In this document: positions 1 through 8,561 of the stretch, piece by piece
How the letters are laid out: the number at the start of each line of letters is the position of its first letter
How positions within the stretch are numbered: position 1 is the stretch's first letter
Assembly (NCBI RefSeq): GCF_017549005.1
Contig: NZ_JAFYYT010000038.1
Location: 1-64,000, forward strand
Length of the DNA: 64,000 bases
From: Ruminococcus sp.
GTDB taxonomy: Bacteria; Bacillota; Clostridia; Oscillospirales; Ruminococcaceae
Direction: 5' to 3'
The notes under the pieces: generated by a model
Seen by the model: only the letters and a program-made list of their open reading frames with translations
What the model was told of the DNA's origin: nothing
Database searches by the model: none
Position numbers and translations under genes: made by a program

Positions 1-168
1 CATATCGAAGCCGCCTGCGCCGCCTTGACCGCCAAACTGACTCATATCGAAGCCGCCTGCGCCGCCCTGACCGCCAAACTGACTCATATCGAAGCCGCCT
101 GCGCCGCCTTGACCGCCAAACTGACTCATATCGAAGCCGCCTGCGCCGCCCTGACCGCCGCCGGTCTG
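1..168. repeat. 42-bp tandem repeat in the xylanase linker
   Basis: A 42-bp unit occurs at 1-42, 43-84 and 85-126, with a fourth, diverging copy at 127-168. Copies differ mainly by a T/C at one silent site. On the minus strand each unit encodes SQFGGQGGAGGFDM in frame with the GH11 domain, so this is a coding linker repeat. It continues past the window edge. Confidence 0.95.
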
Positions 169-915
169 CTGACCCATCTGGTCGTCAGTTGCATTTGTGG
201 TAACAGTAACACTCTTAACATTTGCTGAACCGTTTGATCTGTATCCCTCGATATTAAGGGATACTTCATAGAGAGTACCTGACATATCGAGTCCTGCCTG
301 TGACCATGCGTCGAAGTGCTTGGATACGTCAATGGTGCCCTTCATGTAGTTGGTCTGATTGTTTGCCGAACCGCTTGTAGTTCTTATGCTCCAATACTGT
401 GGAAAAGTAGATGTACCGTCGAGAGAGGGCTGATTGTAGCGCATTGTTTTGGCAATTTCATAGGTATTTCCGTTGAGGGTAACGTTACCTTTCCTCTCAC
501 CGTCGTTTCCGGGTGGTCTCCAGTCGCCCCAGCCTTCAACGATGTAATACTCCATGAGAGGGTTTCTTGTCCAGCCGTATACGCACATATAGGAGTTCCC
601 GCGAGGGGTGTACTCTACGTCGTAAGTGAGGACGATGTTTCCGAAAGCCTTGTAGTTCTTTTTCTGACTGTCGAAATTCTTACCCATACGAGCCAGGAAG
701 TTTTCAATATTGCTCCATGAACAGGTGAATGATCCTGCACCGGGGTTCATTGAAGCCTGCCCCTGACCGTTCTGGTTCCACATCTCATAGTCGTATCCGC
801 CGACATTTCCGCGTGTCTGCTGATCGGCTGCAGAAGCGACAAACGGGATGCTTGATGCGACCATCAACGCTGAAACGGTGCCGCTGATGATCTTTTTGAT
901 TTTGGACGTTTTCAC
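1..915 (-). CDS. GH11 endo-xylanase, partial (C-terminal part lies outside the window)
   Basis: Secreted endo-1,4-beta-xylanase, cleaving xylan backbone outside the cell. The reading frame starts at a GTG (913-915) behind AAAGGAGTGA (921-930) and stays open to the window edge (305 codons). Residues 1-30 form a signal peptide ending ASA. The GH11 fold follows: EYTPRGNSY, then NPLMEYYIVEGWGDWRPP with the nucleophile Glu at 122, and NIEGYRSNGS with the acid/base Glu at 223. From about residue 245 comes a Gln/Gly-rich linker made of a 14-residue unit (SQFGGQGGAGGFDM) repeated to the edge. Known R. flavefaciens xylanases (XynA, XynD) join GH11 through such linkers to a second catalytic module, so another module and a dockerin are expected outside the window; this is inference. 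Family call is firm. Confidence 0.93.
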   Translation of the reverse strand, partial: MKTSKIKKIISGTVSALMVASSIPFVASAADQQTRGNVGGYDYEMWNQNGQGQASMNPGAGSFTCSWSNIENFLARMGKNFDSQKKNYKAFGNIVLTYDVEYTPRGNSYMCVYGWTRNPLMEYYIVEGWGDWRPPGNDGERKGNVTLNGNTYEIAKTMRYNQPSLDGTSTFPQYWSIRTTSGSANNQTNYMKGTIDVSKHFDAWSQAGLDMSGTLYEVSLNIEGYRSNGSANVKSVTVTTNATDDQMGQQTGGGQGGAGGFDMSQFGGQGGAGGFDMSQFGGQGGAGGFDMSQFGGQGGAGGFDM

Positions 916-1359
916 TAAAATCACTCCTTTGTTTTTGTCTGCAAAACTCATTGCAGCATTTTATTAAGAACGAATTTTAGTAGTCCCCCATAAATTAATA
1001 ATATATCTGTCTATGCATATTCTATAGCATTTTACAGAACGATATCAAGTACATTCTTGCTATAAAAACATATGTGACTGGGCGTTTTTTGCTTTATATT
1101 ATAATAATTAGCAGTTAAAGTGAAAAATCGAACATAATATTTGAAGGAGTATTTCTTTGCTCATGCTGTCAGTTTTTATTTTTATGGAGCCATAAAAAGC
1201 TTTCACTTATATTTCACAAGATGATAACGTTGTATTTATATCATTCACAATGTTTTTCAGCGCCAATTCAGTTTTGCAATGTATAATGAAAATGTAGAAA
1301 AAAAGCACATGAGGTGCATTATATTCAATTGGGGGATATAAAAAAGGAGAATGATAATT
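916..1359. other. Divergent intergenic region
   Basis: AT-rich spacer between the divergent GH11 and Cthe_2159/dockerin genes. It holds the minus-strand promoter, and a TATAAT at 1282-1287 that could serve the rightward gene but has no convincing -35. A good ribosome site at about 1160 leads only to a 10-codon frame. No other structure seen. Confidence 0.5.
1021..1048 (-). promoter_or_regulatory. Probable promoter of the GH11 gene
   Basis: On the minus strand TTGATA (1043-1048) and TATAGA (1021-1026) are 16 bp apart, about 105 bp upstream of the GTG start. Match to sigma-A consensus is moderate. Confidence 0.4.
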
Positions 1360-4300
1360 ATGAAAAACCACGGCTTCAAAAAAATCTTTGCAGGACTTTC
1401 TGCTGTATGTCTTGCAGCTTCTTCACTTCCGGTCATCAGCTTTGCCGCGGAGAATGAAGTCTCTGCAATTGTCGGCGACGCAAACTGCGATGGCGGAGTT
1501 GATATGTCTGACGCAGTAATGATAATGCAGGCTCTTTCAAACCCTAACAAGTACGGCAGAGGCGGCACTGATAAGAACGCCATAACTGAGCAGGGTTGGA
1601 AAAATGCTGACTGCAACGGCGCAAACGACGGTGTTTCCAACAATGACGCACTTGCTATCCAGATGTACCTTCTTGGCAAGGGCGAACTCAGCAGCGGCAG
1701 GACCGATGATCCACAGCAGCCTGTTGCTGACGCAACAAAGATACACCTCAGGAACACATCTATCGAGGTTGAAGGTGAAAATGCAACAGTTTACGGTACG
1801 ACCGTTACTATCACACATTCGGGCGAGTTCTACATCGACGGAACTCTTGACGACGGTCAGATAAACGTCAATATTCCCGACGAGACTGCCGATCCCGAAA
1901 CTGTAAAGATTTTCCTTAACGGAGTAAATATCACAGGCAGGAGTGCTCCTGCTATTCTTGTCACAAATGCAGAGAATACCTCTGTCAATATAGTTGATGA
2001 CACTGAGAACACTGTCACTGACGGTGATACAGCTTATGCAGGCGATTTTGCCAAGGCAGCCGTGATCGAAGCCAAGGATGACATGACCATAAAAGGCGGC
2101 GAAAAGGGTAACGGAATCCTCAATATCACAGCCAATACTCAGGACGCTGTTTCGTGTAACAACGACATCAAGATAAACGGCGGTACTATCAGTATCACAA
2201 CAAGTAATTCCGAGACAAAGACCGACGGTATAAAGGCTAAGAAGTCTGTAACAATAAAGAGCGGTACTCTTGATATAGACGCTGCAGGCGACGGTATCAG
2301 GTCCACAAAGGACGCTGTTGCAGTTTCGGGCGGTATTACCCGAATAAAGGCAGGCAATGACGCTGTTCAGGCTGAGACATCTATCGACATCAGCGACGGC
2401 ATACTCGTTGCAGGCGGCGACAGAGGTCTTACAGCAGTAACAGGCATCAATATCACAGGCGGTACTGTGATTGCTACTGCTACCGATAATCAGGCTGATG
2501 AAAAGCTTATGAGCGGTACTACACAGACCTCAGCTCTCCTCAACTGTATCGACGACGCTTCAAACGAGAAGGACGGCACATGGAAGAAGGACAACTCCAT
2601 AGTCACAGGCAGTCTCGATGTGAAGTACACCAAGAAGTTCAAGTACGTTCTTATCAGCGACAAGTCCATAAACGGAGCAAAATCATGCAGCTTCAAGAAC
2701 CTTTCCACAGGTGCGGCTGTAACTCATACCGACGGCAAGCAGACGCAGTTCCAGCTCAGTCTTGTAACGGTATTCGATAATGTTGATCCATCGGGCGCAG
2801 GCAGCGGAACGGCAGTTGAGCCTGTTACACCTTCCGACGGACTCACAATAATCCTTTCTGACTCGGGAATGATTACCAATGCGGCTTCGGAGGCGAAAGT
2901 CGAGAATAATGTCTGTACTATTTCCAAGCCCGGTATTTTCACAGTAACAGGTGAAATGACAGGCGGACAGATCGTTGTTGATGTTGACAAGACCGCATAT
3001 CCGGACGGCGTCGTTGAGCTTGATCTCAGCGGAATGAGCCTTACGAATACCGAAACTTCGCCTATATACGTAGCTTCTATTGCGGACGAGGTCGTTATTG
3101 CTGCAAAGAACGGCACTGAAAATACGATCTCTGACGGTACGAACTACACGAATGCAGATAATGATACGGGAGCTATTTACTCTAAGGACGATATCAAGTT
3201 CAAGGGCAAGGGCAAGCTAACCGTAAACGGCAATGCTGCTGACGCTATCGTGGGCAAGGATGATATAAAAATATATAACGGCACACTGGTGGTAAACGCT
3301 GCTGACGACGGTATCCGCGGAAAGGACAGCGTTACCATTGGCAATACATCATCTGACGGCACAGAGACAGACTACTCATCGCTCTCTGTTACTGTAAAGA
3401 CCAAAGCAGGCGACGGTATCAAGGCTACATCTACAGATGTTTCATCAACTGCAAAGCAGCTTGGACTTGTGACCATCAACGGCGGTACTGTTAATATTGA
3501 TTCCTATGCAGACGGCATCTCCGCCGAGCAGTATTTCGTTATGAACGGCGGCGACCTGACTGTCAAGACCTATGAGGGCAGCTCCTTTACAGGAAGCGGT
3601 GCAGCTGCCGGCGGTCAGCAGGGAGGACAGCAGGGCGGCTTCGGCGGCAGACCGGGCGGCGGAGGCGGTTTCGGCGGCTTCGGTATGGACGGAAACTCCA
3701 ACAAGACCGATATCTCGGCAAAGGGTATAAAGGCTGTAGGTCTTTATGACGAGGCAGGCACAACATGGCAGAGTGCAGGAGATATAGATATCAACGGCGG
3801 TAAAATTACTATTGATTCTTCCGATGATTGTATACACTGCGGCGGCAGCATGAATCTCACAGGCGGCGAGCTTAAACTTTCCTCTGCTGACGACGGCGCA
3901 CACGCAGACCATGACCTTACTATCGGCACGAAGAACAGCGGAAAATACGACGATATCGTTGTATATGTTGAAAAGTGCTATGAGGGTATCGAAGCTCAGA
4001 AGATCTACCAGAACAGCGGTTCTGTCATCGTTAACTCAACTGACGACGGCTTCAATGCAGCAGGCGGCAGCGACGGTTCGGGCATGGGTAATCCGGGTAT
4101 GCCCTGGGGACAAGGCGGCGGTGGTTTCGGAGGCGGCGGCTTCGGCGGCGGTAATTCCGCAAACTACCTTATGCAGTTCAACGGCGGTTTTGCTATAGTA
4201 AATGCTGCGAACGGCGACCATGACGGTTATGATTCCAACGGTAATATCGAGATAAACGGCGGATATATCGTATCAAACGGCAACGAGCCCTTTGACTGCG

Positions 4301-4644
4301 GCGACGGCGGCAGCACTATCACCGTAAAGGGCGGAACATGGGTATCCAACTGTCCTTCCGGCGGCATGAGCATGGGCGGCAGTGAGATGACAGCTTCCGT
4401 AACGGCTTCGTCCAGTGTCAGCGCTAATACAAGGCTTTCACTTGTTGGCAGCGACGGAAAGGTCATAGTTTCGTTTATAGTTGACAAGGCAGTCAGCCAG
4501 CTCAAGGCAGGAGGCACAAATACATCCGGAGCTTCCTTCTATACAGGCGGAACTCTCAGCGGTTCGACCTACTTCCAGCAGCTTGACCAGACGCAGCTTG
4601 CTGCATATGGCGGTACGCTGACAGGCGGAACTTCCGTTAAGTGA
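1360..4644 (+). CDS. Dockerin-bearing Cthe_2159-type carbohydrate-binding protein
   Basis: Secreted 1094-aa cellulosomal protein. ATG 1360 is chosen because AAGGAG ends about 10 bases before it; the in-frame ATG at 1351 abuts the ribosome site. Residues 1-28 are a signal peptide. A type-I dockerin sits at the N-terminus (about 41-112; GDANCDGGVDMSDAV, then NNDALAIQMYLLG). Two long parallel beta-helix-like regions follow (about 130-480 and 495-1050), full of DGI, GGT and DDGI steps typical of the Cthe_2159 family (PF14262), whose C. thermocellum founder binds polygalacturonate. Gly-rich stretches (about 748-778 and 906-932) interrupt the second region. No glycosidase motif is seen, so a pectin-binding or lyase-like role is inferred. 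The dockerin position is unusual; most are C-terminal. A strong terminator follows. Confidence 0.85.
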   Translation: MKNHGFKKIFAGLSAVCLAASSLPVISFAAENEVSAIVGDANCDGGVDMSDAVMIMQALSNPNKYGRGGTDKNAITEQGWKNADCNGANDGVSNNDALAIQMYLLGKGELSSGRTDDPQQPVADATKIHLRNTSIEVEGENATVYGTTVTITHSGEFYIDGTLDDGQINVNIPDETADPETVKIFLNGVNITGRSAPAILVTNAENTSVNIVDDTENTVTDGDTAYAGDFAKAAVIEAKDDMTIKGGEKGNGILNITANTQDAVSCNNDIKINGGTISITTSNSETKTDGIKAKKSVTIKSGTLDIDAAGDGIRSTKDAVAVSGGITRIKAGNDAVQAETSIDISDGILVAGGDRGLTAVTGINITGGTVIATATDNQADEKLMSGTTQTSALLNCIDDASNEKDGTWKKDNSIVTGSLDVKYTKKFKYVLISDKSINGAKSCSFKNLSTGAAVTHTDGKQTQFQLSLVTVFDNVDPSGAGSGTAVEPVTPSDGLTIILSDSGMITNAASEAKVENNVCTISKPGIFTVTGEMTGGQIVVDVDKTAYPDGVVELDLSGMSLTNTETSPIYVASIADEVVIAAKNGTENTISDGTNYTNADNDTGAIYSKDDIKFKGKGKLTVNGNAADAIVGKDDIKIYNGTLVVNAADDGIRGKDSVTIGNTSSDGTETDYSSLSVTVKTKAGDGIKATSTDVSSTAKQLGLVTINGGTVNIDSYADGISAEQYFVMNGGDLTVKTYEGSSFTGSGAAAGGQQGGQQGGFGGRPGGGGGFGGFGMDGNSNKTDISAKGIKAVGLYDEAGTTWQSAGDIDINGGKITIDSSDDCIHCGGSMNLTGGELKLSSADDGAHADHDLTIGTKNSGKYDDIVVYVEKCYEGIEAQKIYQNSGSVIVNSTDDGFNAAGGSDGSGMGNPGMPWGQGGGGFGGGGFGGGNSANYLMQFNGGFAIVNAANGDHDGYDSNGNIEINGGYIVSNGNEPFDCGDGGSTITVKGGTWVSNCPSGGMSMGGSEMTASVTASSSVSANTRLSLVGSDGKVIVSFIVDKAVSQLKAGGTNTSGASFYTGGTLSGSTYFQQLDQTQLAAYGGTLTGGTSVK

Positions 4645-4671
4645 TAATAATTGCGGTCAATGTAAATATAA

Positions 4672-4713
4672 AACAGCCATAGGGAAGCTTACGCTTCTCT
4701 ATGGCTGTTTTTT
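4672..4713 (+). terminator. Rho-independent terminator
   Basis: AACAGCCATAG pairs with CTATGGCTGTT around an inner GAAGC/GCTTC stem, and is followed by a T run. It ends the Cthe_2159/dockerin gene. Confidence 0.92.
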
Positions 4714-4742
4714 GCTTGTTATTATCATTTTACTGTGCTGCA

Positions 4743-4794
4743 GTCATTTGTCACAAAGGAAATGACAAATGTCATTCTGATAGTGACAAATGAC
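4743..4794. repeat. Nested inverted repeats with TGACAAATG core
   Basis: GTCATTTGTCAC (4743-4754) and GTGACAAATGAC (4783-4794) are perfect 12-bp inverted copies. Between them lies the near-palindrome ATGACAAATGTCAT (4762-4775). The same core thus occurs three times upstream of the calpain-like gene, as expected of an operator cluster or cruciform. Confidence 0.6.
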
Positions 4795-5034
4795 ATCTTA
4801 TAAAGTTCGCATGATTGTGATAATATATGATCATACCAAACATAACAGGTTCAGACCCGAAGGCGCCCGGGCAAGCCAATTAAGAATACCCTTATGATTT
4901 TTCTTATTTGTTTCATTTCCTTTATATGAAAAACACTGACAGAAGCATTCATGCTATAGCAAACACTATCAGGTGTACACAGAACAATACCAACCCAAAA
5001 CTTATTTATTTCTTTTTAGAAAAGGAGGATCATT
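4795..5034. other. Spacer upstream of the protease gene
   Basis: Mostly AT-rich, with one GC-rich island at about 4850-4880 containing GGCGCCCGGGCAAGCC that may fold, but matches no riboswitch I recognise. No consensus promoter is clear. Confidence 0.4.
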
Positions 5035-6633
5035 ATGACAAACAATGAACAGGCTTATACAGTCGGCTGCCCGAATCCCTACAGTGTTGCGGAAACAGTT
5101 GCGGGCAAAAGCATTAACTGGACAACCAAGAAGGACGTAATCGATACAATGGCTGAATGCTTCGGAATAACAAAGGAAGGCTACATTAGCAGTGATTCGC
5201 CTCTGCAGTCACCATATGACGGCGTGGATGCGAATGGCAATGCCTGCTGTCTTTCCGAAGAAGAAGCAGAAAAGCGTCTGACAGCATTCCTTGAAAAGTA
5301 CGCAAGACCCGAAAAGAGAAGAACTACAAAGCTGAACGCTCCGATGACAGCTGCCAGAACAGCAACTGCGAAGAAGCCCGATTCATCGACTTCACAGGAA
5401 CTTACACAGGCTGAAAAGCGCAAGCGTGCAGTCAGCGTCCTGCTGATGAAAAAAGCGGCAGGAATACCAAAGGCAACATTAGCTAAAGCTGCAAAGTCAC
5501 TAAACAAAGTTGATAAAAATGACGGTCCTCATACACCTTCGGGAATGCAATGGCGTGATAAGGGTTATTTTTTCAATGAGATAGCTATGTGGAGCGATGT
5601 TTGCCAGAACAGTATCGGCGACTGCTATTTTCTTGCGGCGCTCTGCTCGGTAGCATATGTCAATCCGTTCTATATACAGAATAAGACTGCAATGCGATAT
5701 ATAAGTTCAGGCAGGAACACAGGCTCCAAGCAACCTAACACACCATGGCATTCTATCGATTTCTACGTTCCGGGTTCAGGCGCTGAATCAACAGCGTCAT
5801 GGAGCGATAAGAAAAAGAGTATCCAGCATATCGTTGTTTCGGAAGAAGTTCTCGTCAATACTTCAACAGGCTTTAATTACGGTGCCTGCGGTGCTAAGGA
5901 AAAAGATATCAGAACGTATGGAAAGCGTATCACAGGAACAAAGGAAAGCTGGGATTCCTGTTGGGCAGCCGTATACGAAAAGGCATATGCCAAGTTCCTT
6001 GAAAGGACTTCAACTGATCGCCCTAATATGTTCTCAGGTACAAAGACAGATGACAAAAATGGTATTGTTTCCGGACTTATCAGAAGCGGCAGTCCCGAAG
6101 ATGCATTAAAGGAGATCATGCATACAGAACTTGTAACCACAAAAACGCTTTCCAAAATGACTATAAATGAAATATGGAATATCGCACTTGCCGCAAATAA
6201 GCATCCAACGTGCTGTTCCATCTATTCAAATACTGTGAAGGACAGCAAAGGCAAAGAGATCATACGAGCAAAAGCGGGAGACAAAAATTATTATGAAAAT
6301 ACATTGGGATTGTCTGTAAATCATGCGTATTCGATACTTGGCGTAATGGATTATGACAAAAAGAGATATATTGTTATTCGCAATCCTCATGGCATAAACC
6401 TGCCGGATCTCAAAAAAAATCCCAATGTTTACCATAAAAACTGGGGATACAGCTTTATCAATCATGAAGATAACGAGTTCCATAACGACTGGTTATCAGT
6501 TTACAGATGTGTCAGCGGAACCGATGATCCCCTGACATCGGGCGGACTTTTCCTGCTGGAGGTAAACGAATTCAAGCGCGTATTCGATAGTATTGTATAT
6601 TATACAGGTTCATCTTTTGAAAACTATCTCTGA
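5035..6633 (+). CDS. Calpain-like (family C2) cysteine protease
   Basis: A 532-aa protein with a papain-fold calpain core. The start is behind AAAGGAGGAT. The catalytic Cys lies in QNSIGDCYFLAAL (Cys197), the His in SVNHAYSILG (His430) and the Asn in VIRNPHG (Asn450), the usual order and context of family C2. There is no signal peptide or membrane segment; residues 1-150 are polar with a Lys/Ala-rich stretch of no recognised domain, possibly a propeptide. No calcium-binding EF-hand or C2 domain was seen. Calpains are typically eukaryotic but scattered bacterial homologues are known. Substrate and location are unknown; neighbours are surface genes, but it stands alone between terminators. Family confident, role open. 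Confidence 0.85.
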   Translation: MTNNEQAYTVGCPNPYSVAETVAGKSINWTTKKDVIDTMAECFGITKEGYISSDSPLQSPYDGVDANGNACCLSEEEAEKRLTAFLEKYARPEKRRTTKLNAPMTAARTATAKKPDSSTSQELTQAEKRKRAVSVLLMKKAAGIPKATLAKAAKSLNKVDKNDGPHTPSGMQWRDKGYFFNEIAMWSDVCQNSIGDCYFLAALCSVAYVNPFYIQNKTAMRYISSGRNTGSKQPNTPWHSIDFYVPGSGAESTASWSDKKKSIQHIVVSEEVLVNTSTGFNYGACGAKEKDIRTYGKRITGTKESWDSCWAAVYEKAYAKFLERTSTDRPNMFSGTKTDDKNGIVSGLIRSGSPEDALKEIMHTELVTTKTLSKMTINEIWNIALAANKHPTCCSIYSNTVKDSKGKEIIRAKAGDKNYYENTLGLSVNHAYSILGVMDYDKKRYIVIRNPHGINLPDLKKNPNVYHKNWGYSFINHEDNEFHNDWLSVYRCVSGTDDPLTSGGLFLLEVNEFKRVFDSIVYYTGSSFENYL

Positions 6634-6668
6634 TATCATAACCGGAGAGAGGTTTATACTTATATTAA

Positions 6669-6715
6669 ATATTCAGATCCCTCCGATCAGAATTGGGGGG
6701 ATCTAAATATTGGAA
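6669..6715 (+). terminator. Probable terminator after the protease gene
   Basis: AGATCCCTCC and GGGGGGATCT form an imperfect stem flanked by complementary AAATATT/AATATT arms. There is no long T run, so termination is probable only. Confidence 0.5.
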
Positions 6716-6743
6716 GACAAGATAAACAATACACTATATTATA

Positions 6744-6772
6744 TTGACAACAGCACGCAATAGTGATATAAT
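6744..6772 (+). promoter_or_regulatory. Sigma-A promoter of the lone sortase
   Basis: TTGACA (6744-6749) and TATAAT (6767-6772) with a 17-bp spacer, 38 bp before the sortase ATG. Full consensus. Confidence 0.85.
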
Positions 6773-6809
6773 CTGCTTGTAAAACAATAAATGTGTCAGG
6801 AAAAACATA

Positions 6810-7451
6810 ATGAAAGCAATAAAAAGGATATTTATACTGAGCGGCTCGGTTCTGCTTCTTGCGGCAATTTCGCTTTGCATATACAATATATTGCAGGACA
6901 GAACTGCAAACAAACGCTCTCAGGAGGTCTTATCGGAGCTTAAACAGCTTATTCCCGAGACCTCCGCCAACAGTAACATGAGCACAGGCAATCCTGCCGA
7001 TGACATATATGCTCCTTATGAGCAGGAAGCTTCATCGGCAAATACAAAACCTGAACCTATAGCTCTGAACGGGCAGAAATACTGCGGAGTCATCTCGCTC
7101 CCTACACTTGATATCGAGCTCCCCGTATGTGACAGCTGCAACTATGATGACCTGAATATTTCCCCTTGTCGTTTCAGCGGAAGCGCTTCCGGAAACGATC
7201 TTATCATCGCAGCTCATAATTTCAGCAGCCATTTCGGACATATCGGTGATCTCAGCGCAGGAGACGATATAATATTCACCGATTCGGGCGGAAAAGTCTA
7301 TAATTATCATGTGGAGGAGATAAGAGCTATCGACGGCTCTGATTCTGAGGGAATGATAAGCGGAAAAAGCACCGACTGGGATATCACTCTTTTCACCTGT
7401 AACCTCAGCGGACAGGCAAGGGTCGCAGTCAGAGGCTGCAAAACGCAATAA
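6810..7451 (+). CDS. Sortase (class uncertain, not class C)
   Basis: A 213-aa membrane-anchored transpeptidase. Residues 7-28 form the N-terminal membrane anchor; a Ser/Pro/Thr-rich stalk runs to about 85; the sortase barrel follows. Catalytic residues visible are His136 in IIAAHNF, Cys197 in LFTCNLSG and an Arg in ARVAVRG (204 or 208). It lacks the C-terminal membrane helix and the TPYGxNxHRL signature of the two class C enzymes nearby, so it is more likely a housekeeping-type or class B/D anchoring enzyme that fixes finished pili or LPxTG proteins to the wall. It is monocistronic, with its own promoter and a terminator shared with the convergent pilin gene. Confidence 0.85.
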   Translation: MKAIKRIFILSGSVLLLAAISLCIYNILQDRTANKRSQEVLSELKQLIPETSANSNMSTGNPADDIYAPYEQEASSANTKPEPIALNGQKYCGVISLPTLDIELPVCDSCNYDDLNISPCRFSGSASGNDLIIAAHNFSSHFGHIGDLSAGDDIIFTDSGGKVYNYHVEEIRAIDGSDSEGMISGKSTDWDITLFTCNLSGQARVAVRGCKTQ

Positions 7452-7488
7452 AACATCTTCAGTAACGTAATACTGAAGATGTTTTTTT
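7452..7488 (+). terminator. Terminator between convergent sortase and pilin genes
   Basis: AACATCTTCAGTA and TACTGAAGATGTT form a perfect 13-bp stem with seven T residues on the plus side and four on the minus side. It can act in both directions. Confidence 0.92.
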
Positions 7489-7489
7489 G

Positions 7490-8557
7490 TTATTCCTTAT
7501 CTTCTTTTTTGCTTTTTATGAGCGAGCCCAGCGAGATGAGCAGTATCCCTCCTGCGCCGAGGGGGAGTACAGGCCACCACAGCTGTCCCGTTTGTACCAG
7601 CGGCGGAAGTTTTACCGTAGTGACAGGCGGTTTTGTGACGGCTGTAATTGTTGTTGCAGTTGCAGTAGTAGATGTTTTCGTAGTCTGTCCGATATCAGTT
7701 GAAGTTGAAGTCACAGTTGTCGTGCCTGTTGAAACTGTGGTCGTTGCAGGCGTCGTATCTTTCTGCTTGTAGCTGTTTTTTATGAGATACTGAGTGCTGT
7801 TGAAGTCGATTATTACATCATAATCAACGGGGATATCACGCTCGACAACGTGCCAGTCGTTTATCGGTTCGAGGTCTTTCCACTGGTGGATCCAGTTGTT
7901 TTCCTCATTCAGTACAACCGTATCGTAAAGCTCCTCATTCCGGAAGAGGTCAACGGTAACGTATGTGGGGTGTGCTATGCTTTCGGGAGTATCATTTATC
8001 CAGACCTTTTTAACGGTGTACGAACCGACGCTGCCGCCAAGGGTTGCATATGAGAACTTGGGATATACGTCGTAGCTGAACGAAACGTCGGTATCATCAG
8101 CTTCAAGGAGCAGGGAGGAGGGAACATAGTAGGTATTTCCAACCCTGAGGATACGTCCCACAGCAAGGTAGATACCGCTGCTTAGTCCGCTGAACCTGAG
8201 TTTGCCGTTTTTGTCGGTCTCACCTTTTCCGATGGGAGCCAATCCGTCCGCAACCGCATAGCTTTCAAGAGTTTTTGACTTCTGAGCAACATTTTCCTCT
8301 GTAATTTCATTGAAATCAATGGGGTACGAAGCGAAATCCCCCGAAAGAGCAAAGCCGCTGTCAGTACGAACTCCTACCCTGTAAAGCTTCCATTTCATGC
8401 CTGTCAGGATAGTGCTGTCCTTTCGGCAGATAAGGGTTATGGAACGGTTGTTTTCAGTATCGCATATGCCCGAAAAAGGCATGAGCATAAGAATAACAAG
8501 AAATACTGAAAAAACACACGAAGAAAATCCAAGGAGCTTTTTACGCGTTTTTAGCAT
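7490..8557 (-). CDS. Cna-B/SpaA-type pilin with LVQTG sorting signal
   Basis: A 355-aa surface protein, last gene of the leftward pilus operon. Signal peptide at 1-33. A SpaA-like domain (about 37-165) is followed by a Cna-B-like domain (about 180-265), a Thr-rich stalk (about 270-315) and a C-terminal sorting signal: LVQTG, a hydrophobic stretch and a KSKKEDKE tail. The motif departs from LPxTG in having Val for Pro. It starts 4 bp after the class C sortase stop, so the two are surely cotranscribed. It may be a minor or short pilin, or an anchored adhesin. Which sortase handles LVQTG is unknown. Confidence 0.85.
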   Translation of the reverse strand: MLKTRKKLLGFSSCVFSVFLVILMLMPFSGICDTENNRSITLICRKDSTILTGMKWKLYRVGVRTDSGFALSGDFASYPIDFNEITEENVAQKSKTLESYAVADGLAPIGKGETDKNGKLRFSGLSSGIYLAVGRILRVGNTYYVPSSLLLEADDTDVSFSYDVYPKFSYATLGGSVGSYTVKKVWINDTPESIAHPTYVTVDLFRNEELYDTVVLNEENNWIHQWKDLEPINDWHVVERDIPVDYDVIIDFNSTQYLIKNSYKQKDTTPATTTVSTGTTTVTSTSTDIGQTTKTSTTATATTITAVTKPPVTTVKLPPLVQTGQLWWPVLPLGAGGILLISLGSLIKSKKEDKE

Positions 8558-8561
8558 GACA

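Noticed and set aside
1-168. Regular 42-bp repeat that might suggest a CRISPR array
   Set aside because: Units are directly joined without spacers and encode an in-frame linker of the GH11 protein on the minus strand.
4840-4890. GC-rich island as a known riboswitch
   Set aside because: Compared by eye with c-di-GMP, THF, fluoride, ydaO and T-box signatures; none fits.
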